In this document: positions 33,628 to 42,897 of the stretch, one piece after another
Position numbering within the stretch: the first letter of the stretch is position 1
How the letters are laid out: every line of letters starts with the position of its first letter
DNA from: Citrobacter sp. wls619
GTDB taxonomy: Bacteria; Pseudomonadota; Gammaproteobacteria; Enterobacterales; Enterobacteriaceae
Direction of reading: 5' to 3'
Length of the DNA: 52,936 nt
Assembly (NCBI RefSeq): GCF_005281345.1
Contig: NZ_SZXJ01000041.1
Span: forward strand, 1-52,936
Program-made: the position numbers and the translations under genes
Notes under the pieces: model-generated
Told to the model about the DNA's origin: nothing
What the model saw: the letters and a program-made list of their open reading frames with translations, nothing else
The model's database searches: none

Positions 33628-34343
33628 TCAAAGTGCTGATTGTCGATGATGAGCCGTTAGCGCGGGAGAACCTGCGGATCCTGTTACAGGAGCAAAGCGA
33701 CATCGAGATAGTCGGAGAGTGTTCGAATGCGGTAGAGGCCATTGGCGCAGTACATAAGCTGCGCCCGGATGTGCTGTTCCTCGATATTCAGATGCCGCGT
33801 ATCAGCGGGCTGGAAATGGTGGGTATGCTGGATCCCGAGCATCGCCCGTATATCGTTTTTCTCACCGCTTTTGATGAATATGCAGTGAAAGCCTTTGAAG
33901 AGCATGCCTTTGATTACCTGCTTAAGCCGATTGAAGAAACGCGGCTGGAGAAAACGCTGATCCGTTTACGTCAGGAGCGCACGAAGCAGGATGTGTCGTT
34001 ACTGCCGGAACATCAGCAGGCGCTTAAATTCATTCCCTGTAGCGGTCATAGCCGAATTTATCTGCTGCAAATGGATGATGTGGCGTTTGTCAGCAGTCGT
34101 ATGAGTGGCGTTTATGTGACCAGTAGCGATGGCAAAGAAGGATTTACCGAGCTGACGCTCAGAACGCTGGAGAGCCGTACTCCGCTGCTACGCTGCCACC
34201 GACAATACCTGGTCAACATGGCCCATTTGCAGGAGATCCGTCTGGAAGATAACGGTCAGGCTGAGCTGATTTTACGTAACGGACTGACTGTCCCAGTGAG
34301 CCGTCGTTACCTCAAAAGTCTAAAAGAGGCGATTGGCCTGTAA
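33624..34343 (+). CDS. btsR: LytTR response regulator BtsR (YehT)
   Basis: This is the partner of BtsS. Phosphorylated BtsR activates btsT (yjiY), a pyruvate importer gene located elsewhere. The receiver domain has Asp9/Asp10, phospho-acceptor Asp54 in LFLDIQMPR and Lys102 in YLLKPIE. The C-terminal LytTR DNA-binding domain covers about 135-239. The four-base overlap with btsS implies coupled translation. Confidence 0.96.
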   Translation: MIKVLIVDDEPLARENLRILLQEQSDIEIVGECSNAVEAIGAVHKLRPDVLFLDIQMPRISGLEMVGMLDPEHRPYIVFLTAFDEYAVKAFEEHAFDYLLKPIEETRLEKTLIRLRQERTKQDVSLLPEHQQALKFIPCSGHSRIYLLQMDDVAFVSSRMSGVYVTSSDGKEGFTELTLRTLESRTPLLRCHRQYLVNMAHLQEIRLEDNGQAELILRNGLTVPVSRRYLKSLKEAIGL

Positions 34344-34389
34344 AACTGGTACACTGCGCGCCATTGCATCACCGACAGTTGAAGGCTCT

Positions 34390-34860
34390 ATGCTAAGTAA
34401 CGATATTCTTCGTAGCCTGCGCTACACCCTGAAAGCGAACAATAACGATATGGTGCGCATTCTTGCGCTTGCTGAGATGGAAGCCACCTCGGCAGGTTTC
34501 GACACCTGGATGACAAAAGAGGATGAAGACGGCTTTGTTCGCTGCCCGGATATCATCCTCTCCGGTTTTCTGAACGGTCTTATCTACCATTTGCGTGGCA
34601 AAGATGATTCTGCGCCGGAGCTGGCGATTGAACGTCGTGTTAACAACAATACGGTACTGAAAAAACTGCGTATTGCGTTTTCACTGAAAACCGATGATAT
34701 TCTGGCCATCATGACCGAACAGAAATTTCGCGTATCGATGCCGGAAATTACTGCGATGATGCGTGCACCGGATCATAAGAACTACCGTGAGTGTGGCGAT
34801 CAATTTTTGCGCTATTTCTTACGAGGTTTAACTGCGCGGGTACATAAAGCGAAGTCGTGA
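34390..34860 (+). CDS. yehS: DUF1456 protein YehS
   Basis: This is a 156-residue soluble protein made of two DUF1456 repeats (LSNDILRSLRYTLKANNNDM and NTVLKKLRIAFSLKTDDILA), each resembling a small helical fold. Its function is unknown. The frame starts 57 bases earlier inside the btsR end, but the ATG at 34390 gives the E. coli length. It follows btsR by 46 bp and may share its transcript. Confidence 0.92.
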   Translation: MLSNDILRSLRYTLKANNNDMVRILALAEMEATSAGFDTWMTKEDEDGFVRCPDIILSGFLNGLIYHLRGKDDSAPELAIERRVNNNTVLKKLRIAFSLKTDDILAIMTEQKFRVSMPEITAMMRAPDHKNYRECGDQFLRYFLRGLTARVHKAKS

Positions 34861-34903
34861 TTGTTGTCCAGCGGCGCTGTGCTTGCAGGACCTACGGGAT
34901 TTG

Positions 34904-34933
34904 AAGGCCGGGTAAGGCGAAGCCGCCAGCCGG
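34904..34933. repeat. REP-like unit between yehS and metG
   Basis: AAGGCCGGGTAAGGCGAAG...GCCAGCCGG is a REP-type palindrome in the gap between converging yehS and metG. Confidence 0.75.
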
Positions 34934-34945
34934 AAAAAAGCAAAG

Positions 34946-34974
34946 AAAGCCGGAGATTATCTCCGGCTTTTTTG
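34946..34974. terminator. Bidirectional terminator, yehS/metG
   Basis: AAAGCCGGAG (34946-34955) and CTCCGGCTTT (34961-34970) form a perfect stem. A T-run follows on the plus strand and AAAAAAGCAAAG precedes it, so it can act on both strands. Confidence 0.88.
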
Positions 34975-37008
34975 TTATTTCACCTGCTGACCAGGTTTAG
35001 CTCCGTCATCCGGGCTTAACAGGAAGATGTCTTTTCCGCCAGGGCCTGCTGCCATCACCATCCCTTCAGAGATACCGAAGCGCATCTTACGTGGAGCCAG
35101 GTTCGCCACCATAATGGTCTGGCGGCCAATCAGGGCTTGCGGGTCCGGGTAGGCGGAGCGAATACCGGAGAAGACGTTACGCTTCTCACCACCGAGATCC
35201 AACGTCAGACGCAGCAGTTTGTCGGAACCTTCCACGAACTCGGCGTTTTCAATCAGCGCCACGCGCAGATCAACTTTGGCGAAATCGTCAAAGGTGATGG
35301 TGTCCTGGATAGGGTCATCCGCCAGCGGGCCGGTCACCGGAGCGGCTGCGGCTTTCACCTCTTCTTTCGACGCTTCCACCAGTGCTTCCACCTGTTTCAT
35401 GTCGATACGGTTGTAGAGCGCCTTAAAGGTGTTGACCTTGTGACCGAGCAGCGGTTGCTCAATGGCATCCCAGCTCAGTTCGCTGTTCAGGAAAGCTTCC
35501 ACACGTTCAGCAAGCGTTGGCAGAACCGGTTTCAGGTAAGTCATCAGCACGCGGAACAGGTTGATACCCATGGAGCAGATCGCCTGCAGGTCGGCGTCAC
35601 GGCCTTCCTGTTTCGCCACTACCCATGGTGCCTGTTCGTCAACATAGCGGTTCGCCACGTCGGCCAGCGCCATAATTTCGCGGATTGCTTTACCGAATTC
35701 GCGGCTTTCCCACGCTTCGCCAATGACTGCAGCTGCGTCGGTAAAGGTTTTGTACAGTGCCGGATCGGCCAGTTCGGCGGCCAGAATGCCGTCAAAGCGT
35801 TTCGCAATAAATCCTGCGTTACGCGAAGCCAGGTTCACTACTTTGTTGACGATATCGGCGTTAACACGCTGAACAAAATCTTCCAGGTTCAGGTCGATAT
35901 CATCAATGCGCGAAGAGAGCTTCGCGGTGTAGTAGTAGCGCAGGCTGTCGGCATCGAAGTGCTTCAGCCAGGTGCTGGCTTTAATGAAGGTACCGCGAGA
36001 TTTGGACATCTTCGCGCCGTTCACCGTCACATAACCGTGTACAAACAGGTTGGTCGGTTTGCGGAAGTTGCTGCCTTCCAGCATGGCAGGCCAGAACAGG
36101 CTGTGGAAGTAGACGATATCTTTACCGATGAAGTGATACAGCTCAGCATCGGAGTCTTTCTTCCAGTACTCATCAAAGCTGGTGGTGTCACCACGCTTAT
36201 CGCACAGGTTTTTGAACGAGCCCATATAGCCAATTGGCGCGTCCAGCCAGACATAGAAGTACTTGCCAGGCGCATTCGGGATTTCAAAACCGAAGTACGG
36301 GGAATCGCGGGAAATATCCCACTGTTGCAGGCCGGATTCGAACCATTCCTGCATTTTGTTGGCGACCTGCTCCTGTAACGCGCCGCTGCGCGTCCACGCC
36401 TGCAACATTTCGCTGAATGACGGCAGATCAAAGAAGAAGTGCTCGGAGTCACGCATTACCGGTGTGGCACCGGAAACGACGGATTTCGGCTCGATAAGTT
36501 CGGTCGGGCTGTAGGTTGCGCCGCAGACTTCACAGTTATCGCCGTATTGATCCGGAGACTTACATTTCGGGCAGGTGCCTTTAACGAAACGGTCCGGCAG
36601 GAACATGCCTTTTTCCGGATCGTAAAGCTGGGAGATTGTACGGTTCTTAATAAAACCGTTCTCCTTCAGGCGCGTATAAATCAGCTCAGACAGCTCACGG
36701 TTCTCTTCGCTGTGCGTGGAGTGGTAGTTGTCATAGCTGATATCAAAACCCGCAAAATCAGTCTGATGCTCCTGACTCATTTCACCGATCATCTGCTCTG
36801 GCGTGATCCCAAGCTGCTGTGCTTTCAGCATGATTGGCGTACCGTGTGCGTCGTCCGCGCAGATGAAGTTAACCTGGTGGCCGCGCATTCGCTGGTAACG
36901 GACCCAGACATCAGCCTGGATGTGCTCCAGCATATGGCCGAGGTGGATTGAGCCGTTGGCGTACGGCAGCGCGCACGTTACCAGAATTTTCTTCGCGACT
37001 TGAGTCAT
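34975..37008 (-). CDS. metG: Methionyl-tRNA synthetase
   Basis: This enzyme charges tRNA-Met and initiator tRNA in the cytoplasm as a homodimer. Class I motifs are [11 protein letters not shown] (15-25) and KMSKS. The zinc knuckle has Cys146, Cys149, Cys159 and Cys162. A C-terminal tRNA-binding/dimerisation domain ([18 protein letters not shown]) closes the protein. The frame extends three codons upstream of the ATG at 37008, which gives the 677 residues of E. coli MetG. It is divergent from mrp. Confidence 0.98.
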   Translation of the reverse strand: MTQVAKKILVTCALPYANGSIHLGHMLEHIQADVWVRYQRMRGHQVNFICADDAHGTPIMLKAQQLGITPEQMIGEMSQEHQTDFAGFDISYDNYHSTHSEENRELSELIYTRLKENGFIKNRTISQLYDPEKGMFLPDRFVKGTCPKCKSPDQYGDNCEVCGATYSPTELIEPKSVVSGATPVMRDSEHFFFDLPSFSEMLQAWTRSGALQEQVANKMQEWFESGLQQWDISRDSPYFGFEIPNAPGKYFYVWLDAPIGYMGSFKNLCDKRGDTTSFDEYWKKDSDAELYHFIGKDIVYFHSLFWPAMLEGSNFRKPTNLFVHGYVTVNGAKMSKSRGTFIKASTWLKHFDADSLRYYYTAKLSSRIDDIDLNLEDFVQRVNADIVNKVVNLASRNAGFIAKRFDGILAAELADPALYKTFTDAAAVIGEAWESREFGKAIREIMALADVANRYVDEQAPWVVAKQEGRDADLQAICSMGINLFRVLMTYLKPVLPTLAERVEAFLNSELSWDAIEQPLLGHKVNTFKALYNRIDMKQVEALVEASKEEVKAAAAPVTGPLADDPIQDTITFDDFAKVDLRVALIENAEFVEGSDKLLRLTLDLGGEKRNVFSGIRSAYPDPQALIGRQTIMVANLAPRKMRFGISEGMVMAAGPGGKDIFLLSPDDGAKPGQQVK

Positions 37009-37172
37009 AGTGGGCAATTACTTCTTTTGTAGTGAAAAGGGCTTTGATAGTACCAAAATGGTAATTACTGCGCCAAGCGATAAGGGCATTTATCCGTAAA
37101 TGAATAATTGTTGCGGTTGGAGTAAACTACCTGGTGACTATTGTATATTCAGAACAACAAAAAGGAGTCGGG

Positions 37173-38282
37173 ATGAACGCACAATCCCAGGCCAAATCAC
37201 CAGAGACCCTGCGCGCCATGGTCGCCGGGACGCTGGCGAATTTTCAGCATTCAACCCTGAAGCATAATCTGACGACGCTTAAAGCGTTGCATCATGTCGC
37301 CTGGATGGACGACACGTTGCACGTTGAGCTGGTCATGCCATTCGTCTGGCACAGCGCGTTTGAGGCATTAAAAGAGCAATGCAGTGCCGATTTACTGCGT
37401 ATTACCGGTGCTAAAGCCATTGACTGGAAGCTGTCGCATAACATTGCGACGCTGAAGCGTGTGAAAAACCAGCCGGGTATTAATGGTGTGAAAAACATCA
37501 TTGCCGTGAGTTCCGGCAAAGGTGGTGTGGGTAAATCCTCCACTGCGGTGAACCTGGCACTGGCGCTGGCAGCCGAAGGCGCGAAAGTAGGTATTCTGGA
37601 CGCCGACATTTATGGTCCGTCCATTCCGACCATGCTCGGTGCGGAAAATCAGCGTCCAACCTCGCCAGATGGCACCCATATGGCGCCGATTATGTCTCAT
37701 GGCCTGGCAACCAATTCCATTGGATATCTGGTAACCGATGACAATGCGATGGTGTGGCGTGGACCAATGGCCAGCAAGGCGTTGTTACAAATGCTGCAAG
37801 AGACCTTATGGCCGGATCTTGATTATCTGGTACTGGATATGCCGCCAGGCACCGGTGACATCCAGCTGACGCTGGCGCAGAACATTCCGGTAACGGGCGC
37901 GGTTGTTGTCACTACGCCGCAGGACATTGCGCTGATCGATGCGAAAAAAGGCATCGTGATGTTCGAAAAAGTGGAAGTACCGGTGCTGGGCATTGTTGAA
38001 AATATGAGCATGCATATTTGCAGCAACTGCGGTCATCATGAACCGATTTTCGGCACGGGTGGCGCACAAAAGCTGGCTGAGCAATATCACACCCAACTGC
38101 TGGGACAGATGCCGCTGCATATTTCCTTGCGTGAAGATCTCGACCGCGGTATGCCGACGGTTATCAGTCGTCCTGACAGTGAATTCACCGCGATTTACCG
38201 CGATCTGGCCGGCCGTGTCGCCGCCCAGCTCTACTGGCAGGGAGAGGTTATTCCAGGGGAAATTGCCTTCCGCGCGGTGTAA
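37173..38282 (+). CDS. mrp: Iron-sulfur cluster carrier ATPase Mrp (ApbC)
   Basis: This P-loop NTPase of the Mrp/NBP35 family binds and transfers a [4Fe-4S] cluster. It has an N-terminal MIP18-like region and a deviant Walker A GKGGVGKS (115-122). Walker-like DADIYGPS and DMPPGTGD follow, and the cluster-binding CSNC lies near the C-terminus. The frame is open 39 bases upstream, but AAGGAG at 37162-37167 fixes the ATG at 37173, giving 369 residues as in E. coli. Confidence 0.97.
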   Translation: MNAQSQAKSPETLRAMVAGTLANFQHSTLKHNLTTLKALHHVAWMDDTLHVELVMPFVWHSAFEALKEQCSADLLRITGAKAIDWKLSHNIATLKRVKNQPGINGVKNIIAVSSGKGGVGKSSTAVNLALALAAEGAKVGILDADIYGPSIPTMLGAENQRPTSPDGTHMAPIMSHGLATNSIGYLVTDDNAMVWRGPMASKALLQMLQETLWPDLDYLVLDMPPGTGDIQLTLAQNIPVTGAVVVTTPQDIALIDAKKGIVMFEKVEVPVLGIVENMSMHICSNCGHHEPIFGTGGAQKLAEQYHTQLLGQMPLHISLREDLDRGMPTVISRPDSEFTAIYRDLAGRVAAQLYWQGEVIPGEIAFRAV

Positions 38283-38309
38283 TTTTTTCTGATGCGAAAG
38301 GTGTTGTAC

Positions 38310-38348
38310 ATATTCACCGTATTAATGATATATTGATACGGTGAATAT
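38310..38348. promoter_or_regulatory. Perfect 13-bp inverted repeat between mrp and yehE
   Basis: ATATTCACCGTAT (38310-38322) and ATACGGTGAATAT (38336-38348) are perfect inverted arms around 13 bases. No U-run follows, so it is not an intrinsic terminator. The mrp-yehE gap (38283-38558) holds no gene. The repeat could be an operator or an RNA stem at the head of the fimbrial region. Confidence 0.45.
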
Positions 38349-38558
38349 ATTGAGTGAACAAACTGCCCGATATTATTCATCATGCCACTATAATCCGTGT
38401 CCTTTTCCGAATAATTCCTCTTAATGCATCATTCAAATTGATCATACCAATCTCATCAATCTACAATTTCAATTGGTTTTAGCAGGGAAGTTATCTCATA
38501 ATTCAACGGACAAGCAGCTTGCATGCTGTTTCTGACCCATTACAGGAATAATGAACAC

Positions 38559-38840
38559 ATGAAAATTAGTTTATTCTTGGGAATTATCACACTGGCTTAT
38601 GGAATTAGCACGTCTGCTTTTGCTTCTGATACCGCGACCTTGACCATTACCGGCAAGATAGTTGAACCCACCTGTAGCACTGATGTCGTGGATAGTACTG
38701 TGCAACAGCGGTGTGGTCAGACTGTGCATAGTGCAGATATCAACAATGTGATGACTGCTCCAGCACAAGGCGTTGTGACCCATATCGTCGCTGTTCCTGG
38801 GGATTCTTCGAGACAGATAGTATTAAATCGCTACGATTAA
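38559..38840 (+). CDS. yehE: YehE-like small exported protein (DUF2574)
   Basis: This is a 93-residue protein with a signal peptide ending STSAFA before SDTATLTITGKI. Two cysteines (in EPTCS and QRCGQ) could form a periplasmic disulfide. Length and the ending IVLNRYD match E. coli YehE, which sits at the same place beside mrp. The N-terminal strand LTITGKIVEPTC resembles fimbrial subunit starts, suggesting a fimbria-related origin. Function is unknown. AGGA precedes the ATG by about 11 bases. A terminator follows, so it is separate from yehDCBA. Confidence 0.85.
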   Translation: MKISLFLGIITLAYGISTSAFASDTATLTITGKIVEPTCSTDVVDSTVQQRCGQTVHSADINNVMTAPAQGVVTHIVAVPGDSSRQIVLNRYD

Positions 38841-38860
38841 AAAAGCGTACTGCATAGCAG

Positions 38861-38898
38861 GCCCCCATCATTTTAATGAGAGATGGGGGCTTTTTTTT
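38861..38898 (+). terminator. Intrinsic terminator after yehE
   Basis: GCCCCCATC (38861-38869) and GATGGGGGC (38882-38890) form a perfect stem followed by eight T. Confidence 0.93.
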
Positions 38899-39117
38899 GG
38901 CCTGAATAATGATATCTAACGATTAATTACGTTAATTTATTAAAGTCGATAATAATATCTATGATATTCATTTGTTGCAATTATATTGCTATTTGTAACT
39001 TGTTTTAAATCAAAAAAACAACATGTTTACATTGCGGTAACGTTTGTGCTGTGCGAATTTAATTTCAAGGGCCGACCCCTGGTAATAAATAGAAATTACT
39101 TTATTAAGGAAGATATT

Positions 39118-39663
39118 ATGAAACGCTCAATTATTTCTGCTGCTGTACTGTCTGCTGTGTTTATGAGTGCCGGGGCTTTTGCTGCTGGGGAAGAAGGGAC
39201 GTTAATTATTAATGGAGAAGTTACAGGGTCCTCTTGCTATTTTGATGGCGGCAAAGATTCTGAAACTCTTCAATTGAAAACCGTTGATGCGTCACTTTTC
39301 GCTAATAAGACTGTGGGGGAGGAGGTTGAAGGCAATGCCACGAAAACAACAAATATGAAAATAATTTGCCCTGGGAGCACACAATTAAAAAGTATAAACA
39401 TCACAAATGTAACTTTTGGCGATAACGGCATTATTATACCAACAGATGGGGCGGATACTAACGTTGGTTTTAAACTTAAAATGGACGGTAAGCATATTGA
39501 TAACACCGGTGTTGTTGATATTGCATCTTTAAATAAGACGCTGACGAGTAGCGGTGAGATCTATGATTTGAATTTTGATGCTGACTATTCTCGATTGAAT
39601 TTAGATCCGGTTAAAAATGGTCAACTTAGCGCCACAGTCATTTTTTCTGTTTCGGCTGAATAA
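39118..39663 (+). CDS. yehD: Major fimbrial subunit YehD
   Basis: This is a chaperone-usher pilin of 181 residues. A signal peptide ends SAGAFA before AGEEGTLIINGEV. The pilin cysteine pair is present (SSCYFDG and IICPGS), and the alternating hydrophobic C-terminal strand LSATVIFSVSAE is the chaperone-binding motif. AAGGA at 39106-39110 sets the start; an in-frame opening further upstream lacks a signal peptide. It is the first gene of the yehDCBA operon, preceded by an AT-rich leader (38899-39117). The mature part is AT-rich compared with flanking housekeeping genes. Confidence 0.88.
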   Translation: MKRSIISAAVLSAVFMSAGAFAAGEEGTLIINGEVTGSSCYFDGGKDSETLQLKTVDASLFANKTVGEEVEGNATKTTNMKIICPGSTQLKSINITNVTFGDNGIIIPTDGADTNVGFKLKMDGKHIDNTGVVDIASLNKTLTSSGEIYDLNFDADYSRLNLDPVKNGQLSATVIFSVSAE

Positions 39664-39710
39664 ATTATTTTGCCGGTAATTATTACCGGCATTATTTTGG
39701 ATGGCACAGT

Positions 39711-40394
39711 ATGAAACGAATATTTATCTCAATGCTCGCGATATACTCTTTTTCTGGGCATGCTGGAGTCGTGATCTATGGCACTCGTGTTATTTACCCA
39801 GCAGAAAAGAAAGAAGTCCTGGTACAATTGATGAACCAGGGTGAACGCTCTGCACTGGTACAGTCATGGATTGATGATGGTGACAGCTCATTGCCACCGG
39901 AAAAAATTCACGTACCATTTATGCTGACTCCTCCGGTGGCTAAGATAGCTGCGGACTCTGGTCAGCAGTTGAAAATTAAAAAAATGCCGAGTATGTTGCC
40001 AAATAACAAAGAAAGTTTGTTTTATCTTAATGTACTGGATATTCCGCCGAACAATCCTGACAGTACCGGTAAAAATGTACTCAAATTCGCCATGCAAAAT
40101 CGGATTAAACTATTCTATCGACCTAAAGGTATAGCGGCCGTTAATAAAAATACTTTCCATAAACTGTCGTTAACACGCAGTGGTAATGGTTATTCTATTA
40201 GAAATGATGCTGCTAACTGGGTTACGGTGACAGAAGTTAAAGCTAATAATGTCAAAATCAACAATGAAAGTATTATGCTTGCTCCGCTCTCCAGTGAAAA
40301 AGTGGCATTAAAGAATAGCAACGCCAGTCAGTATAAATTGACCATTATTGATGATCACGGCAATTATATTAGCGATAACGTCAGCCTAAAATAA
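39711..40394 (+). CDS. yehC: Periplasmic fimbrial chaperone YehC
   Basis: This PapD-type chaperone donates a strand to pilin subunits in the periplasm. The signal peptide ends SFSGHA. Arg26 in YGTRVIYP becomes mature Arg8, and Lys133 in NRIKLFYRP is the partner lysine of the subunit-anchoring pair. NNKESLFYLNVLDIPP is the F1-G1 region signature. Length is 227 residues, slightly shorter than E. coli YehC. Confidence 0.93.
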   Translation: MKRIFISMLAIYSFSGHAGVVIYGTRVIYPAEKKEVLVQLMNQGERSALVQSWIDDGDSSLPPEKIHVPFMLTPPVAKIAADSGQQLKIKKMPSMLPNNKESLFYLNVLDIPPNNPDSTGKNVLKFAMQNRIKLFYRPKGIAAVNKNTFHKLSLTRSGNGYSIRNDAANWVTVTEVKANNVKINNESIMLAPLSSEKVALKNSNASQYKLTIIDDHGNYISDNVSLK

Positions 40395-40406
40395 CAGGAG
40401 CTGATT

Positions 40407-42887
40407 ATGTTAAGGATGACTCCGCTTGCTTCGGCAATACTGCTGTTGTTGGTTGGCATTGACGCCCAGGCCGCAGAAGAGACGTTTGACACCCACTTTA
40501 TGATGGGCGGTATGAAAGGCGAAAAGGTCTCAAATTTTCGCCTCGATGATAATCAACCACTGCCAGGCCAATATGATATTGATATCTACGTCAATAAGCA
40601 GTGGCGTGGTAAATATGAAATAACCGTTAAGGATAATCCGGATGACACTTGTTTATCCCGTGACGCATTAACGCGTCTGGGGATAAATGTACAGGCGTTA
40701 GACAAGCTGAATGAATGCCCAACCTTGAAGCAGGCGGTGCAAGGGGGCAGTTATGCCTGGAATATCGGCACGTTTCGCCTGGATCTCAGCGTTCCGCAGG
40801 CGTTTGTCGACGAACTCGAGCAAGGGTATGTTCCTCCTGAGAACTGGGATCGCGGCGTCAATGCCTTCTATACCTCGTACTATGCCAGCCAGTATTACAG
40901 CGACTATAAGGATTCTGGTAACAGTAAAAGTACCTATGCTCGTTTTACCAGTGGGTTAAATCTGCTGGGCTGGCAGTTGCATTCCGATGCCAGCTATAAC
41001 AAAACTGATGACAGCAGCGGTGAATGGAAAAGTAATACCCTGTATCTGGAACGTGGCATCCCGCAAATTCTGGGCACGCTGCGTGCCGGGGATATGTATA
41101 CCTCATCAGATATTTTTGATGCGGTACGTTTTCGGGGCGTACGGTTGTATCGTGATATGCAGATGCTGCCGAACTCAAAGCAGAATTTTACGCCGCTGGT
41201 TCAGGGGATTGCGCAAAGCAACGCGCTGGTCACCATCGAACAGAACGGCTTTGTCGTTTATCAGAAAGAAGTCCCGCCAGGCCCGTTCTCCATTGCCGAT
41301 TTACAGCTTGCTGGCGGCGGCGCGGATCTTGACGTTAGCATTAAAGAGGCTGACGGATCGGTAACAACCTATCTGGTGCCCTATGCTGCGGTGCCCAATA
41401 TGTTGCAACCCGGCGTGTCAAAATATGATTTTGCCGCTGGACGTAGCCATATCGAAGGCGCCAGTAATCAGACCGACTTTGCACAAATGAGCTACCAATA
41501 CGGGCTGAATAATCTGTTAACGCTGTATGGCGGCACCATGCTGGCAGATAACTACAATGCGTTTACGCTTGGTACTGGCTGGAATACGCGTATCGGTGCG
41601 ATTTCCGTCGATGCGACACAATCGCACAGCAAACAGGATAATGGCGATGTGTTTGACGGGCAAAGTTACCAGATTGCTTATAACAAGTATTTGACGCAAA
41701 CCGCCACGCGTTTTGGCCTGGCGGCGTATCGCTACTCATCACGGGATTATCGCACGTTTAACGATCATGTCTGGGCAAACAATAAGAACAACTATCATCG
41801 CGATGAAAATGATGTGTATGACATCGCGGATTATTACCAGAATGATTTTGGTCGTAAAAACAGCTTTTCGGCTAACGTCAGCCAGTCCTTGCCTCAAGGC
41901 TGGGGCTCGGTATCACTGAGCACGCTGTGGCGTGATTACTGGGGGCGGAGCGGTAACAGTAAAGACTATCAGGTGAGTTATTCCAATAGCTGGCAACGGA
42001 TTAGCTATACCTTTTCCGCCAGCCAGACTTACGATGAAGATCATCATGAAGATAAACGTTTTAACGTCTTTATCTCTATTCCGTTTGACTGGGGTGATGA
42101 TATTAGCAGTCCACGCAGACATTTGTATGTATCTAACTCAACGACCTTTGATGACGATGGCTTTGCATCCAACAATACCGGGCTTTCCGGCACCGCAGGC
42201 AGTCGCGATCAGTTTAACTATGGGGTGAATCTCAGTCATCAACGGCAGGGTAGCGAAACAACGGCAGGCGGCAATCTGACGTGGAATGCGCCAGTTGCGA
42301 CGCTTAATGGCAGCTACAGCCAGTCGTCTAAATATACACAAACTGGCGGCAGTATTTCCGGGGGGCTGGTGGCCTGGTCTGGGGGCGTGAATTTAGCCAA
42401 TCGGCTATCAGAAACGTTTGCCGTGATGCATGCGCCGGGTCTGGAAGGGGCATATGTGAATGGGCAGAAATACCGTACCACCAACCGCAATGGCGTGGTG
42501 GTCTACGACGGCTTAACGCCTTATCGTGAAAACCACCTGACGTTGGATGTGTCTAATGCCAAGAGTGAAACCGACCTGCAAGGTAATCGCCGTAGCGCAG
42601 CGCCGTACCGGGGAGCGGTTGTGCTGGCAACGTTTGATACCGACCAACGTAAACCCTGGTATATCCGGGCGCAGCGCCCTGATGGTTCACCACTGACGTT
42701 TGGTTACGAAATCGAAGATAGCCACGGGCACAATATCGGCGTGGTAGGCCAGGGGAGTCAGCTCTTTATTCGCACCAATGAAGTGCCATCAGAGATAAAA
42801 GTGGCGGTCAATAAACAACAGGGACTTTCATGCTCAATCACTTTCGGCAAAACGATTGATGAAAGTAAAGTTTATATTTGTCGGTGA
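40407..42887 (+). CDS. yehB: Outer-membrane fimbrial usher YehB
   Basis: This usher of 826 residues forms the outer-membrane pore through which chaperone-bound subunits are assembled. A signal peptide ends DAQA. The N-terminal subunit-binding domain (FDTHFMMGG; LPGQYDIDIYVN), the barrel with the plug region (PPGPFSIADLQLAGGGADLDV) and the C-terminal domains with ANRNGVV-like loops follow. It starts 12 bp after yehC. Its base composition is closer to the chromosomal average than that of yehD or yehA. Confidence 0.95.
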   Translation: MLRMTPLASAILLLLVGIDAQAAEETFDTHFMMGGMKGEKVSNFRLDDNQPLPGQYDIDIYVNKQWRGKYEITVKDNPDDTCLSRDALTRLGINVQALDKLNECPTLKQAVQGGSYAWNIGTFRLDLSVPQAFVDELEQGYVPPENWDRGVNAFYTSYYASQYYSDYKDSGNSKSTYARFTSGLNLLGWQLHSDASYNKTDDSSGEWKSNTLYLERGIPQILGTLRAGDMYTSSDIFDAVRFRGVRLYRDMQMLPNSKQNFTPLVQGIAQSNALVTIEQNGFVVYQKEVPPGPFSIADLQLAGGGADLDVSIKEADGSVTTYLVPYAAVPNMLQPGVSKYDFAAGRSHIEGASNQTDFAQMSYQYGLNNLLTLYGGTMLADNYNAFTLGTGWNTRIGAISVDATQSHSKQDNGDVFDGQSYQIAYNKYLTQTATRFGLAAYRYSSRDYRTFNDHVWANNKNNYHRDENDVYDIADYYQNDFGRKNSFSANVSQSLPQGWGSVSLSTLWRDYWGRSGNSKDYQVSYSNSWQRISYTFSASQTYDEDHHEDKRFNVFISIPFDWGDDISSPRRHLYVSNSTTFDDDGFASNNTGLSGTAGSRDQFNYGVNLSHQRQGSETTAGGNLTWNAPVATLNGSYSQSSKYTQTGGSISGGLVAWSGGVNLANRLSETFAVMHAPGLEGAYVNGQKYRTTNRNGVVVYDGLTPYRENHLTLDVSNAKSETDLQGNRRSAAPYRGAVVLATFDTDQRKPWYIRAQRPDGSPLTFGYEIEDSHGHNIGVVGQGSQLFIRTNEVPSEIKVAVNKQQGLSCSITFGKTIDESKVYICR

Positions 42888-42897
42888 GGTGTGAATA

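Noticed and set aside
38523-38840. yehE as a truncated pilin pseudogene
   Set aside because: It has a signal peptide, full E. coli YehE length and its own terminator, so it is treated as an intact small gene.
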